64,000 nt of DNA from DASUPK01 sp963695675 (GCA_963695675.1 CAVOGY010000007.1:930001-994000); one strand, 5' to 3'. Shown: positions 33,963 to 43,891, numbered from the stretch's first letter. The notes: generated by a model not told the origin, from the letters alone. Numbers and translations are program-made.

Positions 33963-36900
33963 ATGACGCATCTCAGCGACGCGGATCTCGCGAATATCGC
34001 GGCTGCCGCGACCACGCTGCAGGAGCGGCTGACCGGCGCCGTCGAGGGAAGGCGTGGCCGCGGCGACGAGCGCGACGACGCCACGCGCATCGACGCGTGG
34101 CGCGAGGCCGTCGCCGGTGGCGACGATGAGATCTTCGCGCGGCGACTGGCGCGCGACGGCCGCGCCCTCGGTGATGCCGCGCGGCTGGTCGGCCCGGTGC
34201 GCCTCCGCGACCCTGACTCCCTCCCGTCCTGGTTTGGCACGTTGCGGCTGGCGCTGGCCATCGCGTCCCGCGAGGACGGAACCTGGACTGAGTATCCATT
34301 CTGCGACCCGGGCGAACCCATGCCGTTTGAGGAACTGGCCGTTCCGTTCGTGTTGGCCGGGAGGGACCGGCTCGCCAGACGGCTTGGTCCGCTAGACGCC
34401 GACCTGCTCTCCACAACAGCGATGTCACAGCTCGAGCGGCTCCTCCTGGGGCGCGTCACGTCGCTCTCCACGCGCACCATCTACGTGGCCTTCGCGGCCC
34501 ACCGTGCCGGAAAGACGACATCGCTCGGGCGACTCCTCGCGCGGGCAGCCGAGGTTCCTCCTGCACGGCTCTACCACTCGTTCATCGAGCAGATCCGTGG
34601 CCACGCTGGCCTCGTCGAACTGTTCCGCGAGTACCCCGTCCTGGCGCGACTGATGTCCCAGGCGACCGATCGGTGGGTCGACGCCACCGCCGAGTTCGTG
34701 GAGCGACTCGAGCGGGATCGCGGCGACCTGGAACGCGCCTTCGGTGGCGCCAGCGAGCTCGGCCCAGTCGTGTCTGTGGAGCCGGGCCTCTCGGATCCGC
34801 ACCGCGGAGGCCGAATGGTCGCCGGCGTGGCCTTCTCCTCCGGCGTGAAGGTCGTCTACAAGCCGAAGGATCTCGGCACGGAGCGCGCCTATAACCGCCT
34901 CCTCGCGTGGTTCAACGAGCACGAGGTTCCACTTGGCTTCCGTGTGCTCACGCTCGTGGCGCGTCCCGGATACGGCTGGGTCGAATGGGTGAATCACGAG
35001 GCGTGCGGGGGCGCGAATGAGGTCGTCCGCTTCTACGAGCGCGCCGGCATGCTTCTCTGCCTTGTCTACGCACTCGCGGGCACCGATTGTCACCGCGACA
35101 ACTTGATCGCGGAAGGCGAGCATCTGGTCCTGATCGACGCCGAGTCGCTCATGCATCCTCGGCCCTCTTTGGAGGGCCGGGAGATGGGGCTGAGGCAGGC
35201 GGCCCACAATGAGCTGGTCACGGGCGTCCTCGGCACGGGCCTGTTGCCGAGCTGGCAGGTCGACGACGAGGCGGGGGGCAAGCCAGTCCGCGACATCAGC
35301 GGGCTCCACACCGCCGATGAGGATGAGCTGATCGTCGATGCGCCGCGGTGGGATGGAGTCAACACCGATGGCATGGCGCACGGCTTCGGCCCAGTCAGAG
35401 TTCCGGTGCCGAAGAGCCAGCCGCTGCTCCCTGGCGAGCGCGTGCGGCTCGAGGATCACGCGGCCGGCCTGCTCCAGGGCTTCCGGCGGTTCTACCGCTA
35501 CCTCCTCGAGCAGCGGGCGTCGCTGCTTGAGGCTGGCAGTCCGCTGCAAGAGCTAGCCCATCAGCGGGTGCGCTTCATCTACCGCAACACGCGCGTCTAC
35601 GGGTCACTCCATTACGAACTCTGCGATCCGACCTACCTCCGCAACGGCGCCGACCGGAGCATCCGGCTCGAGCGGCTCGCCCGCACCGTGTACAAGCCGA
35701 CCGGAGGTAACGCCGCTCAGGCGCCAGACTGGTGGAAGCTCTTCGAAGCCGAACGCGACGCGATGGAGGAGCTCGACGTCCCGCTCTTTGCCGCCCGTGC
35801 CGACAGTCTCACGCTTGAGGTGGCACCCGGGACCGAGCTCAGCGGTTGCCTGCGCGAACCGAGCGCCGAGCTCGTGATGAGCCGCATCCGGGCGCTCGGG
35901 CCGGACGACCTCGAGCGCCAGCTGGGCTTCATCGCAGGTTCGCTCCACTCGAGTACCGCTCGCCATACGACCCCGGATCCGGCGCCGGGCCGCCCGGTTC
36001 GCCGGCGGGTTAGCGACGCCGCCGCGCCCCAGTCGCTCACCGAGCTCGCGTATGAGCTTGCCGTCGAGGTCGCGGCCCGGGCGATCCGCGCCGAGGGCGG
36101 GGTGACATGGATCGCCCCGCAGTATTTGCCGCGGGTCGAGCGCTACCAGCTTCAACCGGTCGGCTACGACCTTCACAGCGGGGCTTGTGGGATGGCGCTC
36201 TTCCTGGCCGCCGTCGAGAACACCACCGGCGGTGCGGGATACAGGGAGCTGATTTTTGACGCGCTGCGGCCGCTTCGCGACGCGCTCGACAGCGACAGGG
36301 ATACCCTCGCCGGGGCCCTTGGGGCCGGCGGCGCGACCGGCATCGGCTCGGTCGTCTACGCGCTCACCAGCATCTCGCTGCTGATCGGCGAGCCGAATCT
36401 GTTGAGCGATGCCGCGGCAGCGGCGGCGCTGCTCACTCAGGATCGCATTGGCAGCGCGCCGGTCGACGTCTTCGAGGGACTTGCCGGCGAGGTCCTCGGA
36501 TTGCTCGCACTTCACGATGCCGCGCCGGACACGGCCGTGCTCGAGCGTGCCACGGCGTGTGGAAGGCGCCTGCTCGCCACGCAGTCGGACGGTGGCGGGG
36601 ACGGAGCGGCGTGGATCACGTTCATGGACCGGCGGCTTACCGGCTTCTCCCACGGCGCGGCGGGAATCGCTTACGCCCTGCTGCGGCTCGCGGCGGCGAC
36701 CGGCGACGCTGCCTTCGCGGCGGCCGCCGAGGATGCGATCGCGTACGAGGACTGCTTCTTCGACCGTGACGCCGATAACTGGCGCGATCTCCGCGAGGAG
36801 ACCCAGCCCGCCTACAAGGCCGGCTGGTGCCACGGCGCTCCCGGGATCGGTCTCGCCAGGCTCGGCGGCCTGCCCATCCTCGACGACGGTCGCGTACGTC

Positions 36901-37223
36901 GCGACGTCGAGGCTGCGATCCGCACAACGCTGCGCATGGACCAAGAGGGTCCCGATCACCTGTGCTGCGGGAATCTCGGCCGCGCCGACCTCCTCCTCGC
37001 CGCCCACCGTCATCTCGACCGGCCCGACCTGATCGACGCTGCGCGCTCGCGAGCCGACCGCGTTGCTCGTCGCGCGAAGGCCTCCGGTGGCTTCACGCTC
37101 CACACGGCACTCTCCGACCGCGTCCACATGCCCGGGTTCTTCATGGGGACGTCCGGCATCGGCTACCAGCTGCTTCGTGTCGAGCACCCGGAAGTGGTCC
37201 CATCGGTGCTGCTGTGGGAATAG
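33963..37223 (+). CDS. lanM: Class II lanthipeptide synthetase LanM with CCG zinc motif
   Basis: 1086 residues, full-length bifunctional LanM. The N-terminal kinase-like dehydratase (DUF4135) phosphorylates and eliminates Ser/Thr. Its catalytic residues are visible: Lys300 in VVYKPKDLG, Asp375/His377/Asn380 in GTDCHRDNLI and Asp392 in LVLIDAESL. The LanC-like cyclase occupies about residues 690-1086, with GFSHGAAGIAYAL, the zinc Cys956 in GWCHGAPGIGLARLGG, and Cys1001-Cys1002 in HLCCGNLGR. Most LanM/LanC enzymes have Cys-His there. A Cys-Cys-Gly motif with three zinc thiolates is known from the substrate-tolerant ProcM group. The gene is intact although many neighbours are broken, which implies selection. 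No dedicated ABC exporter or C39 protease lies nearby. Confidence 0.95.
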   Translation: MTHLSDADLANIAAAATTLQERLTGAVEGRRGRGDERDDATRIDAWREAVAGGDDEIFARRLARDGRALGDAARLVGPVRLRDPDSLPSWFGTLRLALAIASREDGTWTEYPFCDPGEPMPFEELAVPFVLAGRDRLARRLGPLDADLLSTTAMSQLERLLLGRVTSLSTRTIYVAFAAHRAGKTTSLGRLLARAAEVPPARLYHSFIEQIRGHAGLVELFREYPVLARLMSQATDRWVDATAEFVERLERDRGDLERAFGGASELGPVVSVEPGLSDPHRGGRMVAGVAFSSGVKVVYKPKDLGTERAYNRLLAWFNEHEVPLGFRVLTLVARPGYGWVEWVNHEACGGANEVVRFYERAGMLLCLVYALAGTDCHRDNLIAEGEHLVLIDAESLMHPRPSLEGREMGLRQAAHNELVTGVLGTGLLPSWQVDDEAGGKPVRDISGLHTADEDELIVDAPRWDGVNTDGMAHGFGPVRVPVPKSQPLLPGERVRLEDHAAGLLQGFRRFYRYLLEQRASLLEAGSPLQELAHQRVRFIYRNTRVYGSLHYELCDPTYLRNGADRSIRLERLARTVYKPTGGNAAQAPDWWKLFEAERDAMEELDVPLFAARADSLTLEVAPGTELSGCLREPSAELVMSRIRALGPDDLERQLGFIAGSLHSSTARHTTPDPAPGRPVRRRVSDAAAPQSLTELAYELAVEVAARAIRAEGGVTWIAPQYLPRVERYQLQPVGYDLHSGACGMALFLAAVENTTGGAGYRELIFDALRPLRDALDSDRDTLAGALGAGGATGIGSVVYALTSISLLIGEPNLLSDAAAAAALLTQDRIGSAPVDVFEGLAGEVLGLLALHDAAPDTAVLERATACGRRLLATQSDGGGDGAAWITFMDRRLTGFSHGAAGIAYALLRLAAATGDAAFAAAAEDAIAYEDCFFDRDADNWRDLREETQPAYKAGWCHGAPGIGLARLGGLPILDDGRVRRDVEAAIRTTLRMDQEGPDHLCCGNLGRADLLLAAHRHLDRPDLIDAARSRADRVARRAKASGGFTLHTALSDRVHMPGFFMGTSGIGYQLLRVEHPEVVPSVLLWE

Positions 37224-37266
37224 GGGGGAAACGCGTGCCGGCCTGATCGCCGGGGCGTCGCTTCGA

Positions 37267-38517
37267 CTACACGGCGACCGTGATGAACGTCGTGCCGCCG
37301 ACGAGCGCCCGTTCAGCATCGCGCTCGGCGAGGTCGAAGAGCCGCACCGTGCCCAAAGGGTCTTTCTCGGCTGCGCGGAGGTCAACCTCGACTCGCTCGG
37401 GCTCCTTCGGGCCGACCTTGACCTCGATCTCGTTCCCCCGATCGCCCGATGGCGCTTCGATCGCAATCTCCTCGAGCGGGCGCTTCGCCGGCTGCAGGGG
37501 AACGTCCTTCTCTGCGAGGACGAGCTGGCCGCCGCCGGCGAGCCTGGCGCGCTCCCGGGGCTCGAGCGGCAGCGGACCCGCCCGAAGGAGCTCCTCGCCG
37601 AACTCCGGCACGAGGAACTCAAACATCTCGGGCGTGATCTTCCGCGTGCGCTGGCGGCGCTCGCGTCCCCCGACGAGGTCAACGAAGGGGAGCGCCAGGA
37701 GATGCTCGCGAATCACGGCGGGGAACTCGGTCCCACCGGTGCGCTCCGTCAGCTCGAGGACGCGGAGCTGCGCCCCGGCGCCCCATCCGAAGATCAGGAT
37801 CACACTGACGAGCGTGAATCCCGGCGCTGTGCTCAATACCCAAATGTTCTTCTGACCGTGGAAGCGGCCGATCGGCACGCCGCTCCGAGGGTCGATCGGC
37901 CCGTCTCCGCACGGAAAGATCGTCCGCACCGGCTGGCCGCCCATGGGGGTGAACTGCGGGAGGCGCTGGCCCTGGCTGGAAGGGGTCCCGGCCCCGGTCG
38001 ATGGAGGGACGTAGCGCAGGTTGGCCGCCAGACAGACGTGCGCCGCGCCGTCGGCGTTGAAGCTGAGACCGTCGGTGGCCCGTGGCGTCCAGAGCACACT
38101 GGCGGTGGCGTAGGAATCCGGCGGACTGAGCTCGCCAAGGACCCACCCCTCCAGCGCGTTCCCGTTCGTGTCCAGGGATGACGGGAGAGCGCTGATCGGA
38201 CCGACGCCGTTCGCTCCTGTGCAGGCCCAGATCTGGCAAAGCACGGGGGTTGCGTCGTTCGCGAAGGGGTGAGGGAAGGTCGCGCCGCTGCTGTAGCAGT
38301 CGACGTTGATCAGCACCTCCTCGTCGACACGGGCCTCGTACGCCATCCCGTTGCGCTTGGCCGGATCCGGATGATTGGGCGGGTAGAGCAGGTAGATCGA
38401 GGCGTTGGTCCAGAACGCATTGGGGGGCCAGCAGGGGTTCAGCGGCCGCTGCTGCGTGCCGGTGGCGTCGTCCTTCGGATTCGCCTTGCTCCACCGGATG
38501 TAGAGATCGGCTGCCAT
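37267..38517 (-). CDS. Unrecognised 416-residue protein convergent with lanM
   Basis: ATG 38515-38517 with AAGGAG 9 nt upstream is the start; the frame is open further but has no better signal. The N-terminal two-thirds are Trp/Cys/Pro rich: LYIRWSKANPKDDATGTQQR, PCWPPNAFWTNASIYLLYPP, INVDCYSSGATFPHPFAND, IWACTGANGVGPISALPSSL. At least six Cys are present. The last third is charged (PLPLEPRERARLAGGGQLVL, EAPSGDRGNEIEVKVGPKEP) with a predicted beta-rich end. The middle stretch IWVLSTAPGFTLVSVILIFG is hydrophobic. I do not recognise the family. It stops 43 bp from the LanM stop on the opposite strand, so a link to the RiPP is only positional. Confidence 0.65.
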   Translation of the reverse strand: MAADLYIRWSKANPKDDATGTQQRPLNPCWPPNAFWTNASIYLLYPPNHPDPAKRNGMAYEARVDEEVLINVDCYSSGATFPHPFANDATPVLCQIWACTGANGVGPISALPSSLDTNGNALEGWVLGELSPPDSYATASVLWTPRATDGLSFNADGAAHVCLAANLRYVPPSTGAGTPSSQGQRLPQFTPMGGQPVRTIFPCGDGPIDPRSGVPIGRFHGQKNIWVLSTAPGFTLVSVILIFGWGAGAQLRVLELTERTGGTEFPAVIREHLLALPFVDLVGGRERRQRTRKITPEMFEFLVPEFGEELLRAGPLPLEPRERARLAGGGQLVLAEKDVPLQPAKRPLEEIAIEAPSGDRGNEIEVKVGPKEPERVEVDLRAAEKDPLGTVRLFDLAERDAERALVGGTTFITVAV

Positions 38518-38930
38518 GTCGTCAGACTCCTTGGTTGCTCGGGATGGCGGCGGACCAGTCTGGCGCCTCAAATGGCAGCTTGGACCGCCAAGCTCCGCAT
38601 CGATCCTATTCGGCAGCTGGGCGCTTGTGCAGGGTCGTTCAACCTGCCCTGAACGCGAAGCCCTCGCGGCTGAGCTGGCGGGGTCGGTGCTCGGGATCGG
38701 CAAGTCTACGCAGGCACATAGCCACGCACGCGGGGGCCCGATTCGTTTCTCGCTACCACCGCCTCAGGATTCGCGAGAATAAGCCGCTCCCCGGCCTGAA
38801 GCGTCGACTGCACTTCGAGAGATCCGACGCGGCTCTCGACTGTGACCGCCGGCTAGCGCCAGCAGCCGATCCAGACCCGCTGGCCGCCGCCGGGTGTCCG
38901 AATGCGAGAGTGCAGTAGAGCTTCGTCACC
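38518..38930. repeat. Intergenic region with a partial type B repeat (38732-38775)
   Basis: GGGCCCGATTCGTTTCTCGC followed by TACCACCGC matches the flank of the hairpin repeats at 30386-30505 and 50609-50700; the hairpin itself is absent. No gene seen. TAGAGC about 9 nt before ATG 38931 may be the MFS promoter. Confidence 0.55.
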
Positions 38931-40139
38931 ATGCGAGCAACCCTGGCGTCCCAGTCGAGACCCCTCCCGCGCCGGCGCGCAATCGTCGCGGTCGCGGTTG
39001 CCGCGGTGACGATCGACACCGCGCTGCTCGGGCTGATCGCCCCCCTGCTCCCCGAGATCGAGCGCCGGACGGGGGCGAGCGAGTGGGCGCTGGGCGCCTC
39101 CTTCGCAGCCTATGCGGTGCCGATCGTGTTGCTCTCGCTCCCCCTCGGGCGGCTCGCCGACTCGCTGGGACGGAGGGTTCTTCTGATCGCGGGATTGCTG
39201 CTGGCGGCGGCGGGCTCCGCGGTGATCGCCGCCTCCGAATCACTTGCCCTCCTGATGCTGGGCCGCGCGATCCAGGGAGTCGGGTCGGCGGCGAGCTGGA
39301 TCGCGGCGCTCGCGCTCGTCTCCGACCTCGCGCCGCCGGGCAGACGGGGCGAGGCGATCGGATTTGCTCTGGCGGCGACCGGGGCGGGCTCGATCGCCGG
39401 GCCCGCGCTGGGCGGCGTAACGGCCGACCTGCTCTCCTTTGCCGCCCCGTTCCTGATCATTTGCGGCGTCTCGCTCGCGCTCGCGCTCGCGGCCGCCACC
39501 GTGCTTCCTCCCGATTCGGGGCGCCGCATGCCCCAGGCCCCAGCCTGGGCGACGATCCGAGGCTCGATCGGATCCGGGATCGGAGCGGTGGCCACCGCGA
39601 TGACACTCGGCGGGGCGTGCGCGCTGGGGCTGATCGAGGTGGTCGCGCCGCTCGACTTCGACGCTCGCCTCCACCTATCCAGCTCGGCGATCGGGCTGCT
39701 CTTCGCCGGATCGATAGCGGTCGACGCGGCCCTCGCGCCGCTCGGCGGCCGCTGGGGCGATCGGCGGGGCCGGCGCGGCCCCGCCGTCGCCGGACTCGCC
39801 CTGACGGCGGCGTCGGCGCTGTTGCTCGCAGGGCTCGGCGGCACGCTCGGGGCGGGTCTGGCGCTCGGCGTGTTCGGCGCCGGATTCAGCCTCACGTTCG
39901 CCGCCGCGGTCCCCTGGCTTGACGAGGCCTTCGGTGAGCCCGAGCGTGGCTTCGGCTATGGAGTGCTGAACCTGCTCTATGGGGCCGGATACACGATCGG
40001 CCCACTGCTGGGCGGCGTGCTGCTGGGGGTGGCGAGTGCCGATGCCGCCTACGGGCTGACGGCTGCGGCGCTCGGCTGCGGCGCCGGCACACTGCTCCTG
40101 CGGCCCAGCGCGTCGACCACGACGGCCCCCTCCTCGTAG
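38931..40139 (+). CDS. Major facilitator superfamily (MFS) transporter
   Basis: 402 residues with twelve membrane helices in two halves. Helix 1 is VAVAAVTIDTALLGLIAPLL. The helix 2-3 loop has the MFS signature GRLADSLGRRVLLIAGLLL, and motif C-like GFALAATGAGSIAGPALGG is in helix 5, which suggests a drug:H+ antiporter. The second half repeats the loop as GGRWGDRRGRRGPAVAGLAL. Substrate unknown. It is separated from the lanthipeptide genes by an opposite-strand gene, so I do not assign it as their exporter. Its 3' end overlaps the convergent ligase gene by 91 bp. Confidence 0.88.
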   Translation: MRATLASQSRPLPRRRAIVAVAVAAVTIDTALLGLIAPLLPEIERRTGASEWALGASFAAYAVPIVLLSLPLGRLADSLGRRVLLIAGLLLAAAGSAVIAASESLALLMLGRAIQGVGSAASWIAALALVSDLAPPGRRGEAIGFALAATGAGSIAGPALGGVTADLLSFAAPFLIICGVSLALALAAATVLPPDSGRRMPQAPAWATIRGSIGSGIGAVATAMTLGGACALGLIEVVAPLDFDARLHLSSSAIGLLFAGSIAVDAALAPLGGRWGDRRGRRGPAVAGLALTAASALLLAGLGGTLGAGLALGVFGAGFSLTFAAAVPWLDEAFGEPERGFGYGVLNLLYGAGYTIGPLLGGVLLGVASADAAYGLTAAALGCGAGTLLLRPSASTTTAPSS

Positions 40140-42194
40140 ACGACCACGGGGTTCAGCTCCAGCAGCTCGAGGTCCGCCCCGACAAGGAGCTCACCGGCGG
40201 CAACGCCGAGGCGCGCGGCCGCCTCCATGTCGAGCCTCGGCCGCCCCCGCCCCCCGCTCAGCAGCCCGGCACCGCGAAGTCCGCGCAGCGCCAGCTCGAC
40301 CCGGGACTGGGTCGCGGGGAGGGGGACCACCGCGGCGTCCCCGAGCGCCTCGGTCCAGATGCCGCCGAGCCCCAAGGCGAGCGACGGAACGACCCCGTCG
40401 CGACGTGCGGCGATCAGCAGCTCCACCCCGGGCGGCGCCTGCTGCTCGACCAGCACGGCGCCCCGGCCAAGCGCCCGCAGTCGCCGGTACGCATCGCGCA
40501 CCTCAGCCTCGGTGGCCAGATCGAGGACGAGGGCACCCAGCTCCGTCTTGTGGCGCAGCCCCTCGCCGCTCAGCTTCGCGGCCACGGGAGGCCCTAGCTC
40601 GGCGAGGATCGCCGCAGCATCGTCCTCGTCGCGCGCCACGCGCCCCGCGACGACAGCGATCCCCGCCTCGCGCAGCGCCAGCTTCGCATCGTGCTCGGCG
40701 AGCCACCGACCATGCCCGGTCCTCGTGGCCGTAGCGCGACGGGCCAGGGCGGCGATCTCGCGCAGCCGCGTCGGGTCCCCCGGCGCTTTCGCCAGCGCGG
40801 CGGCGCAGGCGATGGCCGACCGCAGCCCCGCGATCGCGGGCACGCCGGCTGTGACCATCCGGGTCGCGGTCTCGGGCTGGAGAAGCTCGGGGAGGGTCGA
40901 GGCGACAATCACGGCGATGCCGCTGTCGCCCGCCCCGTCGAGGATCCCCTCGCGGACGGCGTCCCACGAGCGCTTTACGTCGCCGACCAGCCCGGCGGGC
41001 TCGTCGTAGAAGATCAGCAGCGTTCCGACACCCGGATCCTCCACGACGGTGTCGATGATCTCGCGCAACCTGCTCGCGATCGCCCCAGATCATCGCGGTG
41101 TAGTCGAGGGGATTCGCGACAGTCGCAGCCGGTGGCAGCAGCTCGAGCAGGCGGCCCTCGGTCGTCGGCGCGAACGTCGCGAGCTCGATCCCGCGCTCCG
41201 ACGCCTCGTCGCCGGCGAGGCTGGAGTCGCCTCCCGAGCAAGTCATCACGGCAAGCCCGCTCCCCGGCCGCCTCCTCCGCGCCGGCGCCCGGCGGACCGC
41301 GAGCGCCTTCGCCAGCTCGAGCAGGTCATGAAAATCGGCCGCGGCCACCGCCCCGGACTCCTCGATCAGCGCCCCGAAGACCCGCTGGTCGCCTGCGACG
41401 GCGCCCGTGTGCGCCGCGGCGGCGGAGGCGCCTGCCTCCGACGAGCCCACCTTGAGCACCGCGACACCGATGTCAGCGTCGGCGCACGCGGCAAGCGCCT
41501 CGCACAGCCGGGCGCCGTCGCCGTCCGCCTCGAGGTTGAGCGCGACCGAGCGCACGCCCTCCTCTCCTGCTAGGTAATGGAGGAAGTCGGCCGCCTCGAG
41601 CACGGCCTGGTTGCCGCATGAGACCACCGTGTGGAGGGCCAAACCACGCCGTGTGGCGAGCGCATTGACAGCCTGGTTGCCGCTCTGGGAGACGATCGCC
41701 ACGGCGCCGGCGTCGCGCCGGGCCAGGGCGTCCCCCCAGAGCGCGACGCGGCCCGGAAACGCGACGATCCCGTTGCCGTTCGGCCCGCACACCGGGAGGT
41801 GGTGGCGCCTCGCGGCGGCGGCGAGCTCGTCCTGTAGCTCGCAACCCTCGGCGACCTCGGCGAACCCCGCCCCGTAGACGACCGCGCCACCGGATCCGAT
41901 CCGGCCCGCCTCGTCGATCACCTCGGGGGTCGAGGATGCGGGCACTGCTACCACGACCGCGTCCGGAACCTGCGGCAGCTCGCTCAGCGACGGGAAGCAC
42001 GTGACCCCATAAGCGCGCTCGCGGCGCGGGTTCACGCCCCAGACATCGCCGTCGTAGCCGAGGGTATGGAGGTTGACCAGAGTCTGGCCGCCGTAGGAGC
42101 CCTCGCGATCGCTCGCGCCAACGACCGCAATCGAGCGTGGGTGAAAGAGCCGGCCCAGATCCACGATCCCCTCTGGGCCCGGCGGCCTATTCAT
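40049..42194 (-). pseudogene. Acetate-CoA ligase (ADP-forming) family protein, frameshifted
   Basis: Fused alpha-beta NDP-forming acyl-CoA synthetase of about 710 residues. The CoA-binding Rossmann domain (LFHPRSIAVVGASDREGSYG) comes first. A ligase domain follows with PVCGPNGNGIVAFPGRVALW, VSQSGNQAVNALATRRGLAL and the phosphohistidine segment AAAHTGAVAGDQ. An ATP-grasp domain ends it (HDAKLALREAGIAVVAGRVA, VAAKLSGEGLRHKTELGALV, ELLELNPVVVYEEGAVVVD). It makes an acyl-CoA from the acid with ATP or the reverse. A frameshift near 41070-41085 joins IWGDREQVA to LREIIDTVVEDPG. Its ATG directly follows the acyl-CoA dehydrogenase stop (TAGATG), so the two form an operon. Confidence 0.8.
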
Positions 42195-43406
42195 CTAGTG
42201 GAGGGTGCGCTCGACGCCGCGCCGCTCCAGCGCGCGGGCGACGACTAGCCGCTGGATCTCGCTCGTCCCCTCCCAGATCCGGTCGACGCGCAGCTCGCGC
42301 AGGAAGCGCTCTGCGACGTTGGTGCGCATGTAGCCGCGCCCCCCGAAGATCTGCACCGCGCGGTCTGCGCATCTGCAGGCCGCCTCGCTCACGAACAGCT
42401 TCGCCATCGACGCCTTCGCATGGACGATCTTGGGGTCGGCGCCGGCGTCGGCGAGCCGCGCGACCTCCATGGTCAGCAGGCGCCCGGCAGCCGCGTCGGC
42501 GGCGGAGTCCGCGAGCGGGAACGAGATCCCCTGGTAGTCGAAGATGCGGCCGCCGCCCTGCTCGCGCTCCAGCGCCCAGCTCACCGCCTCCTCGAGCAGC
42601 CGCCACATCGATCCCACTCCGCGCGCTGCGATCCCGATCCGCTCCTCCGTGAACCAGGTCCGCTGCAGCTCCTCGCCGCCGCCCAGGCCGCCGATCACGT
42701 CGTCGGCCGCAACCTCGACATCGGTGAAGCGGATCGTCGGGTGCCCGTGGGGATAGGTGTGGGTAAAGGGCGGATCGGCGATCATCTCGACCCCGGGGCG
42801 GTCGCGGTCGACGAGGAAAAGGGTCGGGAGGCGGTCGTCGCCCTCGACGGCGTTTGCCATCACGATGTAAACCGCGGCGATGTCGCCGTAGGTGACGAAC
42901 CACTTCTCGCCGTTGATCACCCAGCCTCCGTCGCTGCGCTTCGCGGTCGCCTTGATCCGCGAGGGATCCGAGCCGGCGTCCGACTCGGTGACCGCATAGG
43001 CGTCGTGGAGCTCCCCTCGCAGCGCAGGCTTCAGGTACCGCTCGATGTGCTCCGGCGTCCCGCTGGCGAGCACGTTGTAGGCGCTGGGCACATGCCACGA
43101 GAGCGCGTTCGTCGAGCGGCCGAACTGCTCCTCGACCAAGAACCATTCGAGCTTCGACCAACCCTGACCGCCGTTCTCGCGTGCGTGGAGGCCGCCGCTC
43201 AGACCGGCCTCGATCGACTCGCGCTTGATCCGCTCCTCGAGCTCCTCGGGGATCTGCCCGCCGCTGAGCTCGGCGAGCTCCTCATTGGGGATCAGTACCT
43301 CTTCGACGAAGCGGCGGGCACGCTCGCGCAGGTCCTGCTGCTCCGGTGTCAGCTCCGCGGCAATCGCGGGCTCGGCGGTGACGGTGCCGGCATCGATGCT
43401 CATCAT
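42195..43406 (-). CDS. Acyl-CoA dehydrogenase
   Basis: 403 residues, FAD-dependent acyl-CoA dehydrogenase fold. Helical N-terminal domain (LTPEQQDLRERARRFVEEVL), the AYAVTESDAGSDPSRIKATA FAD/substrate strand block, WVINGEKWFVTYGDIAAVYI, RIGIAARGVGSMWRLLEEAV and the C-terminal QIFGGRGYMRTNVAERFLRE. The catalytic-base region is IWEGTSEIQ. It oxidises an acyl-CoA to the enoyl-CoA; chain length unknown. ATG 43406 has GGAGG upstream. First gene of the operon with the acyl-CoA ligase, suggesting activation and oxidation of the same acid. Confidence 0.92.
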   Translation of the reverse strand: MMSIDAGTVTAEPAIAAELTPEQQDLRERARRFVEEVLIPNEELAELSGGQIPEELEERIKRESIEAGLSGGLHARENGGQGWSKLEWFLVEEQFGRSTNALSWHVPSAYNVLASGTPEHIERYLKPALRGELHDAYAVTESDAGSDPSRIKATAKRSDGGWVINGEKWFVTYGDIAAVYIVMANAVEGDDRLPTLFLVDRDRPGVEMIADPPFTHTYPHGHPTIRFTDVEVAADDVIGGLGGGEELQRTWFTEERIGIAARGVGSMWRLLEEAVSWALEREQGGGRIFDYQGISFPLADSAADAAAGRLLTMEVARLADAGADPKIVHAKASMAKLFVSEAACRCADRAVQIFGGRGYMRTNVAERFLRELRVDRIWEGTSEIQRLVVARALERRGVERTLH

Positions 43407-43594
43407 TGTCCTCCGTTGGAAGATTGGCTTGCGCGCCAGGGCATCGAGGGCGGAGCGCTGCTCCGCGGTCCGGTCCGCCGCGGCTCCCGGCAGGCCGAGC
43501 AGCAGCTGATGATATCGACCAGTGCATGCCCATCCCGGCACCCTGGAGCGCGATTGGATCCTCTGGGTCAGCTCTGGCTCGGCGCGGCACGGCG

Positions 43595-43790
43595 GCCGGC
43601 GAGTTCGCCGACACCGCCCCAGACGCGCTCGCCGACCGGCTGCTGGCGATGCTCGACGGGCTCGGGATTCGGGCGCTGGTCCGCGATCCGGTGGTTCCGC
43701 TGGAAGGGGCCCGCGCCGAGGTCTGGCGGGTACTGGCCTACGAGGTCGGATTGGGCCCCGAGATGCCGTCGCTTCCGGGGGCCGATCGGT
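43595..43790 (+). pseudogene. C-terminal remnant of a TetR-family regulator
   Basis: GEFADTAPDALADRLLAMLD and GLGIRALVRDPVVPLE followed by EVWRVLAYEVGLG form the last three helices of many TetR proteins. The DNA-binding head and most of the ligand domain are missing and the upstream frame is scrambled. It lies divergent from the acyl-CoA dehydrogenase and just before the GcvT-like gene, where a regulator would be expected. Confidence 0.5.
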
Positions 43791-43891
43791 CTGACACGAC
43801 GCCTGCGCGCGACGCCCCAACGCGAGATAGGCGAGACTAAGGCCGGGTTCAGGCCCAAGGAGGAGAGGTAGAGGAGAGGAGCTGCACGACC

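Noticed and set aside
35604..37682. Long open frame (692 codons) antisense to lanM
   Set aside because: Ser/Arg-rich shadow; no family features, and lanM occupies the other strand.
38931..40139. MFS transporter as the lanthipeptide exporter
   Set aside because: It is separated by a gene on the opposite strand and has its own promoter region; class II lanthipeptides normally use C39-peptidase ABC exporters.
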